Below are positions 48,985-57,169 of a stretch of DNA of 64,000 nt, piece after piece. How positions within the stretch are numbered: position 1 is the stretch's first letter; each line of letters begins with the position of its first letter. The translations under genes were made by a program, and so were the position numbers. The notes under the pieces are model-generated. The model searched no databases, was not told where the DNA came from, and saw only the letters and a list, made by a program, of their open reading frames with translations. The stretch comes from an uncultured Bacteroidales bacterium. Lineage in GTDB: Bacteria; Bacteroidota; Bacteroidia; Bacteroidales; Bacteroidaceae. Location: positions 51,306 to 115,305 of the forward strand of contig CADCBO010000006.1 of NCBI GenBank assembly GCA_902799685.1, in the 5' to 3' direction.

Positions 48985-50781
48985 TCACTTCATTTTACGA
49001 ATCACCCTTATTCTCTTGAAGTCTTTCCAACCTGTAGATTTCTTGTATAGTCTTTTACTCCCTTTCGGTACATACAAACAACACATAGATTTAGATGTAA
49101 ATGTATCATCATCTATTGTTTGTGGTGTTGGAGACCTGTTATAGACTTCACTAAGCCAAGGGCAATACTGAAACGCTCTCTTTCCGATTGATTTGATTGA
49201 TTCTGAAATGACAACCTTTTCCAGACATTCATGCTGACAGAAAGATTCTGCAGGAATGGAATCTTTCCAGGCGTACTCTATGTCATAACCGCCTCCTGCC
49301 GGACCGACACTCTTTAAATGAGAACTGTGATAGAATGGCAGCCGCATGACTTTTACGGATGACGGTAAGAAAACATATTCAACATCGGGATTAAACCTTC
49401 CGGTAACAGTTTCAACACCATTACTGACAATAAGTCTGGAGCAATCCAGTCTGCTGACCGAAACCCCGGTTATCCGATATGCGACACCTGTGTAAGGATA
49501 AGTAACGGATGCAGGAGTTATAAAGACAGGTTCATCTCCTGACCTCCCTGTAATTGTAACACTGTTCTTAATGGAATCTGAAACCTCATACCATATACCG
49601 CCAACACGGAAACCATGCGCATTTGAACTGTCTCTTGAGTCTGTTATGAGCCCCATCCTGAACTGACGGGAGCCATCAGGCAACCTGCTCTCCAAATAAT
49701 TGTCCACATTTCCGTATGGCACATTAAGGATATGTCTGTTTTGGTCAAAGGAATATTCGGACGTGACAACAGGTATTGAATCCGTCCAGAACATATAAAT
49801 ATCCGTCAGACCGGGACAGTCCATGAAAGCGCCATTGGATATATGTTTTACACTCTTAGGTATTGAAACAGTTTCCAAGGATCTGCAACCATAGAATGCA
49901 GAATACCCTATAGAAACAACATCATCATGCAACCGGATACCTGTCAGATCCCTGCAATTGGCAAACATTCCGTTACTGATAATCTTAACTTTAGACGGTA
50001 TTCGCATCACACCTTTCAATCCGGTTCTCGCAAAAGCATATTCCCCTATGCCAGATATGCTCTCTGGCAGGGAATCAAGCTCCAGCCTGGCGCATTCATA
50101 AAACGCGTAATTTCCAATACTGAGCAGTTGTTCCGGCAGACAGACTGCCTGCAGATTCCTACATCCTCCAAAAGCATTGTAACAGACAGTTTCTATACTT
50201 AAAGGCAATATGACCTTCTCAATGCAATCAGATTTGCAGAATGCCTTACTGCCTATTCCGGTAACCCTGAAATAACTCCCGCTTTGGGGTGATTCCACAA
50301 TCTCCGGTATGGTGACAACAGTGGTGGTATCCGGTTCTGTGCCTTGGTGATAGCAATATCCGCTTAAATAAACATCATCCGAATATAAAGATGTCCTGGA
50401 ATAGACTCTGTTTCCTACTTTGAAGCTTTGTTCATGAACAATGGTATCACCGTCTGTAATACTTCCAAAAGCATACCAAGGATAACCCGCCTTCAGGTAA
50501 CGCCCTATAGTCCCCTTAGGGACATGCAGGCGCATGTCATAGAGTTCTCCAGCTATCCCCACATTGGATGTTCCGGGTTGATCCGTAATCTGGACAGAAT
50601 CCGGATGTTCCCAGTTTGCAAACACATCCGTTATGCCTTTGATAATGTCCTCATCCCCCAGAATATCAATACTGAAATAATCTGTATCATCAGAAAGTCG
50701 CAGTACATTTTCTTGAGCAAGCAAAACAGTTGTTGTCTGCAGCATCATTATTACTGACAGAAAAAGTAGAACCTTCTTCAT
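48985..50781 (-). CDS. BspA-like leucine-rich-repeat surface protein
   Basis: The 598-residue exported protein has a signal peptide (about 1-23). An N-terminal domain (about 24-160) follows, and then two blocks of BspA/LRR_5 repeats. Repeats read like CKSDCIEKVILPLSIETVCYNAF, CRNLQAVCLPEQLLSIGNYAF and CRSLETVSIPKSVKHISNGAF. The second block contains GPAGGGYDIEYAWKDSIPAESF. The end, VPKGSKRLYKKSTGWKDFKRI, is a cap typical of these proteins. Family members mediate adhesion to host or bacterial surfaces; a role here is not shown. I start at the ATG at 50781 since it gives the signal peptide and a 22-base gap from the upstream gene's stop. No sorting signal was recognised. Confidence 0.85.
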   Translation of the reverse strand: MKKVLLFLSVIMMLQTTTVLLAQENVLRLSDDTDYFSIDILGDEDIIKGITDVFANWEHPDSVQITDQPGTSNVGIAGELYDMRLHVPKGTIGRYLKAGYPWYAFGSITDGDTIVHEQSFKVGNRVYSRTSLYSDDVYLSGYCYHQGTEPDTTTVVTIPEIVESPQSGSYFRVTGIGSKAFCKSDCIEKVILPLSIETVCYNAFGGCRNLQAVCLPEQLLSIGNYAFYECARLELDSLPESISGIGEYAFARTGLKGVMRIPSKVKIISNGMFANCRDLTGIRLHDDVVSIGYSAFYGCRSLETVSIPKSVKHISNGAFMDCPGLTDIYMFWTDSIPVVTSEYSFDQNRHILNVPYGNVDNYLESRLPDGSRQFRMGLITDSRDSSNAHGFRVGGIWYEVSDSIKNSVTITGRSGDEPVFITPASVTYPYTGVAYRITGVSVSRLDCSRLIVSNGVETVTGRFNPDVEYVFLPSSVKVMRLPFYHSSHLKSVGPAGGGYDIEYAWKDSIPAESFCQHECLEKVVISESIKSIGKRAFQYCPWLSEVYNRSPTPQTIDDDTFTSKSMCCLYVPKGSKRLYKKSTGWKDFKRIRVIRKMK

Positions 50782-50803
50782 ATCCTTTGTTTTATCGACT
50801 TTT

Positions 50804-51805
50804 TTAGAGCATGACATAATTATAGTGGTTCTCTATTACTAGTATCTCGGCAACAGACATATTACCTGTGTCACCACTCTCCCGTTTAGTGGTTTCAAGT
50901 GTCATGTTTCCTCTTTTATCATATTCGTATTCCGTTATAACCTTATCCAACTGCAGCTCATTGCTCATTCTCGTAAAAGTATTTTTCTTAACCTTTCCGG
51001 ATTTTTCATATTCCCATTCGGTCTGATAACTCACCTTCCATTCTCCATCATTAAGATGCATGGTAGTTTCCCTGATAGCCTGACCGGACTTGTTATAAGC
51101 GTATTCAATCTTAGCGCTACTTATTATCACATTGTCTTCAAAAATATTGATGGTTTCAGTCTGCATCCGATTGTTTTCATCATATATCCTGTTTGTGGTT
51201 GAATTGTTGTTCCATCCTACTGGGGCTTTTGTTTTAACCACGCTTTTGATGACATTGCATTTTGAATCCACCGTGTCAAAAACAATACCGTGAATCTTGT
51301 ATTCACCGTCTTCAAGATTTGACATTGTACGTATTGCATTGCCTTCTGCATCATAATTAGAAAGGTCCTGCCATTCTCGGCTTGAAATGGAACTGATTCT
51401 GGAGAGTGAATCATAAGTCCATGTAACAATAAATTCCTGATTCCAGCTACCATCATTATAGCTTAGACTTGTTGTCCGGACTTTCAGCATCTGTTCATTA
51501 TAGCTGTCAATAACTTTTGACAGGGGCTCCCAAACACTGTCTGCCATCTTAAAATATGTTCTGACAGAATCAGTGGAACCGGAACTGCAATTGCATGAAC
51601 AAACCATCTTAATATCCTCCACAAAAACTCCATCCACAAGAATATAATTCAACCTTGATATTATATTGCCGTTTCTATCAAATCCCACTGCCCATTTTGC
51701 CGTAGGACTGCCTTGTGAATTATAGGCAGTTGCAACTGAACTGGTTAAGTATCGGCTGCATGAACCAAAAATAACCGACAACAAGATAACAACAATTTTT
51801 CTCAT
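50804..51805 (-). CDS. lipoprotein with YD-like repeats
   Basis: The 333-residue predicted lipoprotein has a signal peptide ending in IFGSC with Cys16. The mature protein has irregular repeats of the form EYxYDKxGxxxxETxxxxxxGxW (for example TEWEYEKSGKVKKNTF and TEYEYDKRGNMTLETT), reminiscent of the RHS/YD-type beta repeats found in many Bacteroidetes lipoproteins. A Cys-rich patch, MVCSCNCSSGS (67-77), follows the first domain. No enzymatic motif is visible. It sits just upstream of the BspA-like gene on the same strand and is divergent from a related lipoprotein gene at 51992. Function is unknown; cell-surface location is inferred from the lipobox. Confidence 0.8.
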   Translation of the reverse strand: MRKIVVILLSVIFGSCSRYLTSSVATAYNSQGSPTAKWAVGFDRNGNIISRLNYILVDGVFVEDIKMVCSCNCSSGSTDSVRTYFKMADSVWEPLSKVIDSYNEQMLKVRTTSLSYNDGSWNQEFIVTWTYDSLSRISSISSREWQDLSNYDAEGNAIRTMSNLEDGEYKIHGIVFDTVDSKCNVIKSVVKTKAPVGWNNNSTTNRIYDENNRMQTETINIFEDNVIISSAKIEYAYNKSGQAIRETTMHLNDGEWKVSYQTEWEYEKSGKVKKNTFTRMSNELQLDKVITEYEYDKRGNMTLETTKRESGDTGNMSVAEILVIENHYNYVML

Positions 51806-51899
51806 TCTTATTTACATTAACGCTTATGTTGAAAACCAGTACTTCTAATATTTATTTGTTGACAAAAGTAATTGTCAAAACTCCAATAGTCAAGAATCT

Positions 51900-51935
51900 G
51901 GCGTTGCAATTCTGTTGCAACGTTTTTGCAACGCC
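51900..51935 (+). promoter_or_regulatory. tandem TTGCAA-repeat operator, copy 1
   Basis: TTGCAA occurs three times with an exact 11-base period (starting 51904, 51915, 51926). The 20-mer TTGCAACGTTTTTGCAACGC (51915-51934) is identical to one at 54435-54454. The whole block is also a 10-bp inverted repeat (GGCGTTGCAA with TTGCAACGCC). It ends 7 bases upstream of the -33 element of the next promoter, a classical activator position. Confidence 0.7.
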
Positions 51936-51941
51936 CAATCC

Positions 51942-51972
51942 TTGTATCTCCTCATATATACCTATATTTTTG
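51942..51972 (+). promoter_or_regulatory. promoter of chimeric lipoprotein gene (-33/-7)
   Basis: TTG (51942-51944) and TATTTTTG (51965-51972) are separated by 20 bases, an ideal Bacteroidetes promoter. A four-codon upstream reading frame (ATG at 51981) ends in a TGA overlapping the gene's ATG at 51992. Confidence 0.75.
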
Positions 51973-51991
51973 CGGCAAATATGACTGAATT

Positions 51992-52777
51992 ATGAAGAAG
52001 ATTTTTGCTGTAGTATCATTAGCCTTGATGATGGCGGCGTGCACCAGTACTCGCGGCAAGCTCTTGAGCAGGATAGAGTATAATGGTGATGGTTCGGTAT
52101 TTAAGCGCGAAGTGTATCACTATTCAGGTGATGAGCTTGCTTTGGTTACTCGTGTCATTTATTCCAACAATGTTCCGGATTCCTCATGGACAGAGTATGA
52201 AATCAGGCACAATGGCCAGATAACCGATACCATTGAGACAACCAACAGTATTAAAAGAACCATAAAGAGCAGTGACGGAAGCATAAGGTCTTATCACCTT
52301 GTGGGGGATGAATGGAAAGAGGAATATTACAGTAAAAGAGATGGAAAAGGTAGGATTATAGAATACCATTCAGGCGATTATCACAGGTGGTATTCTTTCG
52401 ATGCTCAAGGTCGTCCTGCCGGCGATAATTATGAGTTTGTAAACGATAACGATCAGATCCAAAGAGGAGGCAACATAGGTTCCGGTTGTGATATAGAATA
52501 TGGTTGGGACGAACAAATTCCGGATAATTCATTCAAAGGTTTATTGTCATTGGAGACAGCTGTCATCTCTGAAGATATAAAGACAATTGGCAGAAATGCC
52601 TTCGAATGGTGTCCTAAACTGAAAACAATAGAGGTCAGATCTTTACAGCCACCATCAATAGCCCCTAACACTTTCAACGAATCGGATTTTGTGTTGATTG
52701 TGCCCAAAGGACGCAAAAAGACGTATAAGAAAGCTATTGGCTGGAATGTTTACAAAATAAAAGAAAACTCGTTTTGA
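51992..52777 (+). CDS. chimeric lipoprotein: YD-like N-terminus, BspA-like C-terminus
   Basis: The 261-residue predicted lipoprotein has its lipidation site in MAACTS (Cys17). Residues about 20-155 carry YD-like beta repeats (LLSRIEYNGDGSVFKREVYHYSGDEL, EYYSKRDGKGRIIEYHSG), as in the divergent neighbour at 50804. From about residue 160 it switches to a BspA-like LRR_5 module, GNIGSGCDIEYGWDEQIP then FKGLLSLETAVISEDIKTIGRNAF, and the cap VPKGRKKTYKKAIGWNVYKI. That C-terminus closely parallels the end of the 48985 protein, so the gene looks like a domain fusion of the two neighbouring types. A strong promoter and shared operator lie upstream. Function is unknown. Confidence 0.82.
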   Translation: MKKIFAVVSLALMMAACTSTRGKLLSRIEYNGDGSVFKREVYHYSGDELALVTRVIYSNNVPDSSWTEYEIRHNGQITDTIETTNSIKRTIKSSDGSIRSYHLVGDEWKEEYYSKRDGKGRIIEYHSGDYHRWYSFDAQGRPAGDNYEFVNDNDQIQRGGNIGSGCDIEYGWDEQIPDNSFKGLLSLETAVISEDIKTIGRNAFEWCPKLKTIEVRSLQPPSIAPNTFNESDFVLIVPKGRKKTYKKAIGWNVYKIKENSF

Positions 52778-52846
52778 TTTGGAGGCAATATTCAGGATAA
52801 TAAGGATGATTCGTACACCTAAATATTTTTTTAATGAAATACAGGT

Positions 52847-54429
52847 ATGAAAAAGTTATTTGCTATGTTGTGGCTTATCATGATTGTACAGGTCTGCTTG
52901 GGGGGTGTACTGGTCGCGCAGACAAAACCTGTACAAACAGTAACCATTGACGGAATCATCTATACTGACAACGGTTCTCATAAAACATGGTCAGTAAAAT
53001 CTCTTGCCGATGGTGTTGTTAAGACACATATTGTAATACCAGACTCCATATCTGTTGACGGATTGATGAATAAAGTTTCAAGCGTTTCCACCTGCGGTTT
53101 TTGAGCGGAATGGCTTTCCGTAACTGTACTAATCTCAAGCAGATAAACATTCCAGGGAATTGCGCTCTTACCGACAGGGTGTTTGAGAACTGCACATCAC
53201 TTGAGGAGATAGTTATCCGGTCCGGTTTTAATCTTGTAAACGGTAGCAGATTATTTACCGGGTGTACATCGCTTAAGAGAGTAGTAATAGAAGAAGGTTA
53301 TTATATCGGTCCTCATTTTTTTGACGGGTGTACCTCTCTTGAAGAACTGGTCATGCCATCTTCTATGGAAGAGATTGGTTCTGAGGCTTTTGCGGGTTGC
53401 TACAACCTTAAGAAAATCAAAATCAATAATAACGGCAGTACAAAATATTTGAATATGTCAGTAGCTGAAGGGACTTTTCCTGATATGAGTTTGTTGGAAA
53501 AGGCCGTTGCCGATGCTGCCACTCATGAAAAACTCAAGACCGGTGATATTATTCGGGGCGTGGTACGTGATTCTGACGGTAATCCGGTCAATATGGTTTA
53601 TGTCAAGGAACTTGACTCAGAGGGACGGATTATTGATCATGATCTGACTGAAAGTAATGGAAAGTTCTCTCTCCGGTTGAGTAATCCGGCAAATAGGATT
53701 GAGTTCTACAGTATGGGTTATGAGACCGTCAATCTGCCTTTAAACACGGCATATTATCTGATTGATTTGATAGAAAAGCCTGATACGGCAGTAATTGTTC
53801 CCTCCAGAAAAAAAGACTTGTCCGGGTCACACCGCAGGCATGAGTATGTTGATCTGGGACTGAGTGTAAAGTGGGCCACCTGTAATGTCGGGGGAAAGAC
53901 ACCTGATGATCCCGGTGGTTTATATGCTTGGGGTGAAACAGAAGAGAAGAATAGATTCTCCTGGTCAAACTATAGATGGTGCAAAGGTGATGAATATGAA
54001 CTGACAAAGTATTGTACAGTAGATAGTTATGGCTATAATGGCTTTGCTGATAATAAAACCGTTCTTGCCCCTGAAGATGATGTGGCACATAAAAAATGGG
54101 GCGGCCGATGGCGCATGCCTACTGTTGATGAATTCATGGAATTGTGCATGAACTGTACCTGGACATGGACTACCTGTAACAATGTGCAAGGTTACAGAAT
54201 TACAAGTAGGATTCCCGGATATGAGGACAGTTCTATCTTTCTCCCCACATGTGATGATTACAGCGCATTGTTGCCCTTCAATGAAGGCTTTCACGGTGAA
54301 TATATGTCAAGTACACTCAGCCCAAACTATCCCTCATCCTGTTATATTCTCAGATTCACTTCAGAGCAGGTTGACTGGAACGGTTACCGCAGGCAGTTCA
54401 GCCGTTCTGTCCGTCCCGTCTGCCAATAA
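52847..54429 (+). pseudogene. frameshifted BspA-like / FISUMP-domain protein gene
   Basis: Two adjoining frames read as one gene. Frame 1 (52847-53104) gives a signal peptide and the start of a BspA-type domain, ending SSVSTCGF then TGA. The other frame (from 53101) continues the same repeat (SGMAFRNCTNLKQINIPG), then a regulatory-like beta-sandwich (DIIRGVVRDSDGNPVNMVYV) and a C-terminal FISUMP-type domain (HEYVDLGLSVKWATCN, GLYAWGETEEK, KWGGRWRMPTVDEF, FSRSVRPVCQ). The break is at a run of five T (53098-53102); one extra T would join the frames. It may be a true mutation, a phase-variable slip site, programmed -1 frameshifting or a sequencing error. No stop lies inside either part. Confidence 0.8.
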
Positions 54430-54434
54430 CGTAA

Positions 54435-54454
54435 TTGCAACGTTTTTGCAACGC
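54435..54454 (+). promoter_or_regulatory. tandem TTGCAA-repeat operator, copy 2
   Basis: This is an identical 20-mer to 51915-51934, again a direct repeat of TTGCAACG with 11-base period. It ends 7 bases upstream of the -33 TTG of the DUF4419 gene promoter, the same geometry as copy 1. Confidence 0.7.
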
Positions 54455-54461
54455 TTTTTGC

Positions 54462-54493
54462 TTGGATTGAGATGATATGAAGGCATACATTTG
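54462..54493 (+). promoter_or_regulatory. promoter of DUF4419 gene (-33/-7)
   Basis: TTG (54462-54464) and TACATTTG (54486-54493) are separated by 21 bases. The leader to the ATG at 54517 would be about 17 bases. Confidence 0.75.
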
Positions 54494-54516
54494 TAGCAGA
54501 AACAGAAGTATGCTAT

Positions 54517-55905
54517 ATGAAAAGAACTGTATTTGCTTTTGTGTTGGTAGTGTTGTTTGGAGCTGGTGTTTCATCGGCCAGAAAAAACAGACAACCGGAT
54601 GTGATTGTTTCAGAAACGACCGGGGCTGTAACCTTTAAGGTAGAGGATGTAAAGATTTCAAAGAATCTGCTGCCCGTTGTGACAGGTGATCAGTTGGGCC
54701 GTCAGTGGCTTGACGGAGATTCTTACTTGGCAGCCAGTTTTGCTGATGCCAAATTGGTAGATGGTGGTGACAATGCTTTTTTCTCGATGGTGTGCCTTGC
54801 ATACGCACATCATAGGCCTATTGTTCTCACTCCCGATGCCATGTGGATACTGATCTGTCATGGGTTCTCACAGTTTGTGAACCATGATCCCGATAAGTAC
54901 AGAGACTATTTGGTGAATCATCAGGGTAAGGAAACATTGCTGATAAGGACTACGCCAGAAACAACAACAGCCGAAAAGGTTGAAAAGTTTGCAACCCTGA
55001 TAGGAAAGGAGACAAATGGAGAGTTGGCAGAAGTGATGACATGTAACTTCTCTACATCAGGAATGATTGAGCGCATGGTATCACAAATAGTGCTGATGGA
55101 TGCCGTAAAACCATATTTTGATTATTTGGAAGAGCTGATGGGTTGTGGCATACCTAGTGTCACACTTGAGGGCACCCCCGATGACTGGAAACTGCTGCGT
55201 GAAAAGACACAAAAGTTAGGTGAGTACGGCGTAAAGGAGTGGACAGATAAACTGGATCCAATCTTGGCTGAATTTGTCGCAGCATCCGAAGGAATGCCTA
55301 ATGCAGACTTTTGGTGGGATATGGCTATAAAAGGTCGTCCTAAGGATTTTCATCTCATGCCAGGCGGCGGTTGCTTTCAGTCAGAAGGTCCCACTCAGTT
55401 TGACGGATGGTTTCTGGAGTTCATGCCATTTGATTTCTATGGAGTACGCCCTGAGAAGATGACGTATGACCATGACCTTCTACCTTTGATGACAAGTGTT
55501 CCCATCATTCAATATGTTGCTGACGAAGCCGGAAACTGCATAGATATTAACACTCTTGAACTGTGTGCCGGAATAGTAGGCCTTTCACAGGATAAAGAAA
55601 CCAAGACACTGCGTCCCGAAATAGGCTGGTTGGTAAGAAATGACCCCACCATAGAGTTTGATGAGAATGATGTATTTGATAAGGTTAAACAAGCCCGTTC
55701 CATTGACGGTGATGATTTGATAATAAAGCAAGCAATAAAAAGGCCTGCAGGAACTTCCGGTAAAAGAAAGAGAATAGGTGTGAGCCTTCCAAAAGATCAT
55801 AATCACAGCTCCGGACCTGTATTTTTTGAAAATGATTTTTTACAGCCACTTGAACTGTCGGAATTTGAGGGCTGGGGTATCACGGTTTATTCCAATATGT
55901 TTTGA
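54517..55905 (+). CDS. secreted DUF4419-domain protein
   Basis: The 462-residue exported protein has a signal peptide (about 1-21, ending VSSA). It carries features I associate with DUF4419, a family known from fungi and bacteria without an assigned activity: HRPIVLTPDAMWILICHGFSQFVN, MTCNFSTSG, GIPSVTLEGTPDDWKLLREKT and GWFLEFMPFDFYG. It is driven by its own promoter with a repeat operator shared with the lipoprotein gene at 51992, so the two are probably co-regulated. No catalytic residues can be named. It is followed after 57 bases by another BspA-like gene. Confidence 0.85.
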   Translation: MKRTVFAFVLVVLFGAGVSSARKNRQPDVIVSETTGAVTFKVEDVKISKNLLPVVTGDQLGRQWLDGDSYLAASFADAKLVDGGDNAFFSMVCLAYAHHRPIVLTPDAMWILICHGFSQFVNHDPDKYRDYLVNHQGKETLLIRTTPETTTAEKVEKFATLIGKETNGELAEVMTCNFSTSGMIERMVSQIVLMDAVKPYFDYLEELMGCGIPSVTLEGTPDDWKLLREKTQKLGEYGVKEWTDKLDPILAEFVAASEGMPNADFWWDMAIKGRPKDFHLMPGGGCFQSEGPTQFDGWFLEFMPFDFYGVRPEKMTYDHDLLPLMTSVPIIQYVADEAGNCIDINTLELCAGIVGLSQDKETKTLRPEIGWLVRNDPTIEFDENDVFDKVKQARSIDGDDLIIKQAIKRPAGTSGKRKRIGVSLPKDHNHSSGPVFFENDFLQPLELSEFEGWGITVYSNMF

Positions 55906-55962
55906 AACTCGATACTGGTACTCGGGGTGTGGGTTGACAATGAGGAAAAACGGCAAACTATT

Positions 55963-57033
55963 ATGAGAGTCAAATTATTGCTTGCGTTATCATTATTTTG
56001 TCCAGCAACTATCTTAGGGCAAAAATTTACGAATTATTTTAATGGAGAACCAGACTGTTATGATTCTTTTATGTCTGGAATATTTCGTTTTGCAATATCT
56101 GATACGCTCAACATGGAAGTGTGCCTAATTACATCACAAAATGTTGATGGCGAAATAATTATACCTGAGAATGTGATATCACCTGATAACAAGAAATATA
56201 CAGTAACCTCAATAGCATCTCAAGCATTTTGGAACTTAGATAGCATAACTTCAATTATAATCCCAGAAAGTGTAATAGAAATAGGTTCTTTTGCGTTTTC
56301 AGGTTGTTCACGTTTATCAGGAATTCGTATAAGTGCTAATGTAGATGTTGGTGATGGAAGGCTGTTTTGGGAGTGTGACAGCCTTAAAACAGCTGGTCCT
56401 ATAGGTAGTGGATGTAATTTTGAGTTTGGTTTGGCAGATACAATACCTGAGCGTATATTCAATTACTGTTTTAATGAGGTCATCTTACCAGAGGGTATTA
56501 CTGAAATACCATATGAGGCATTCTCTTCTTCACCGGTTGAAAAAGTGTCGCTACCATCTACGCTTCTTTCCATAAGAGAAAAAGCTTTTATGAGTGCAAA
56601 AAGACTTAAAAGTATAGTCGTTCCTAATAGCGTAAAAGCAATCGGGACGTTGGCTTTTGCCTTTTGTGATAGTTTAGAATCCGTAGTACTATCCAACAAG
56701 ATAGAACAAATACCTGATGCATGTTTTAAGCAATGTAAATCGCTTGACAATATTATTATTCCTGGTTCTGTTGTTTCAATCGGTCAACTCGCTTTTGAAG
56801 GTTGTGCTTTTAAAAGCGTCATTCTGACGGATAATCTGGTTTCAATAAGTGAGCAGGCTTTCTGTTATTGTGACAGTTTGAGAAATATTTTCAACTACTC
56901 TATAAGTCCTCAGTTAATTAGTAATGACACTTTTATTGGATGTCATAACGTGGTTCTTCATGTTAAACAAGGTTATCACGAACCTTACAGAAGCAGTTTG
57001 TGGAGCCAGTTTATTATTAAGGATGATATATAG
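55963..57033 (+). CDS. BspA-like leucine-rich-repeat protein, AT-rich
   Basis: The 356-residue exported LRR_5 protein has a signal peptide (about 1-20, ending TILGQ). A short N-terminal beta domain is followed by repeats such as WNLDSITSIIIPESVIEIGSFAF, AKRLKSIVVPNSVKAIGTLAF and CKSLDNIIIPGSVVSIGQLAF. The module GPIGSGCNFEFGLADTIPERIF recurs in the 48985 and 51992 proteins. It ends SNDTFIGCHNVVLHVKQGYHEPYRSSLWSQF, an LRR cap variant. I start at the ATG at 55963; an upstream GTG at 55927 would add 12 non-signal residues. By eye the gene is richer in A/T than the housekeeping genes around it, which hints at acquisition by transfer. No binding partner is known. Confidence 0.85.
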   Translation: MRVKLLLALSLFCPATILGQKFTNYFNGEPDCYDSFMSGIFRFAISDTLNMEVCLITSQNVDGEIIIPENVISPDNKKYTVTSIASQAFWNLDSITSIIIPESVIEIGSFAFSGCSRLSGIRISANVDVGDGRLFWECDSLKTAGPIGSGCNFEFGLADTIPERIFNYCFNEVILPEGITEIPYEAFSSSPVEKVSLPSTLLSIREKAFMSAKRLKSIVVPNSVKAIGTLAFAFCDSLESVVLSNKIEQIPDACFKQCKSLDNIIIPGSVVSIGQLAFEGCAFKSVILTDNLVSISEQAFCYCDSLRNIFNYSISPQLISNDTFIGCHNVVLHVKQGYHEPYRSSLWSQFIIKDDI

Positions 57034-57117
57034 AATTATGATAAGCTTCCATCAGCTACTTCCTGATGATAGAGAACCGCTACGATTGACAAGAAGAAAT
57101 AAACAAGGGAAAGGCAA

Positions 57118-57147
57118 AAGTGCCTCAGAGTTTCCTCCAAGGCACTT
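57118..57147 (-). terminator. terminator of etf-acyl-CoA dehydrogenase operon
   Basis: AAGTGCCT and AGGCACTT form an 8-bp stem with a 14-base loop. On the minus strand it is followed by TTGCCTTT. It lies 22 bases past the dehydrogenase stop codon. Confidence 0.55.
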
Positions 57148-57169
57148 AATTCTGACGATATAAATATTG

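Noticed and set aside
48900-57100. Genomic island bounded by mobile elements
   Set aside because: No integrase, transposase, tRNA target or flanking direct repeats were seen; only composition and content suggest acquisition.
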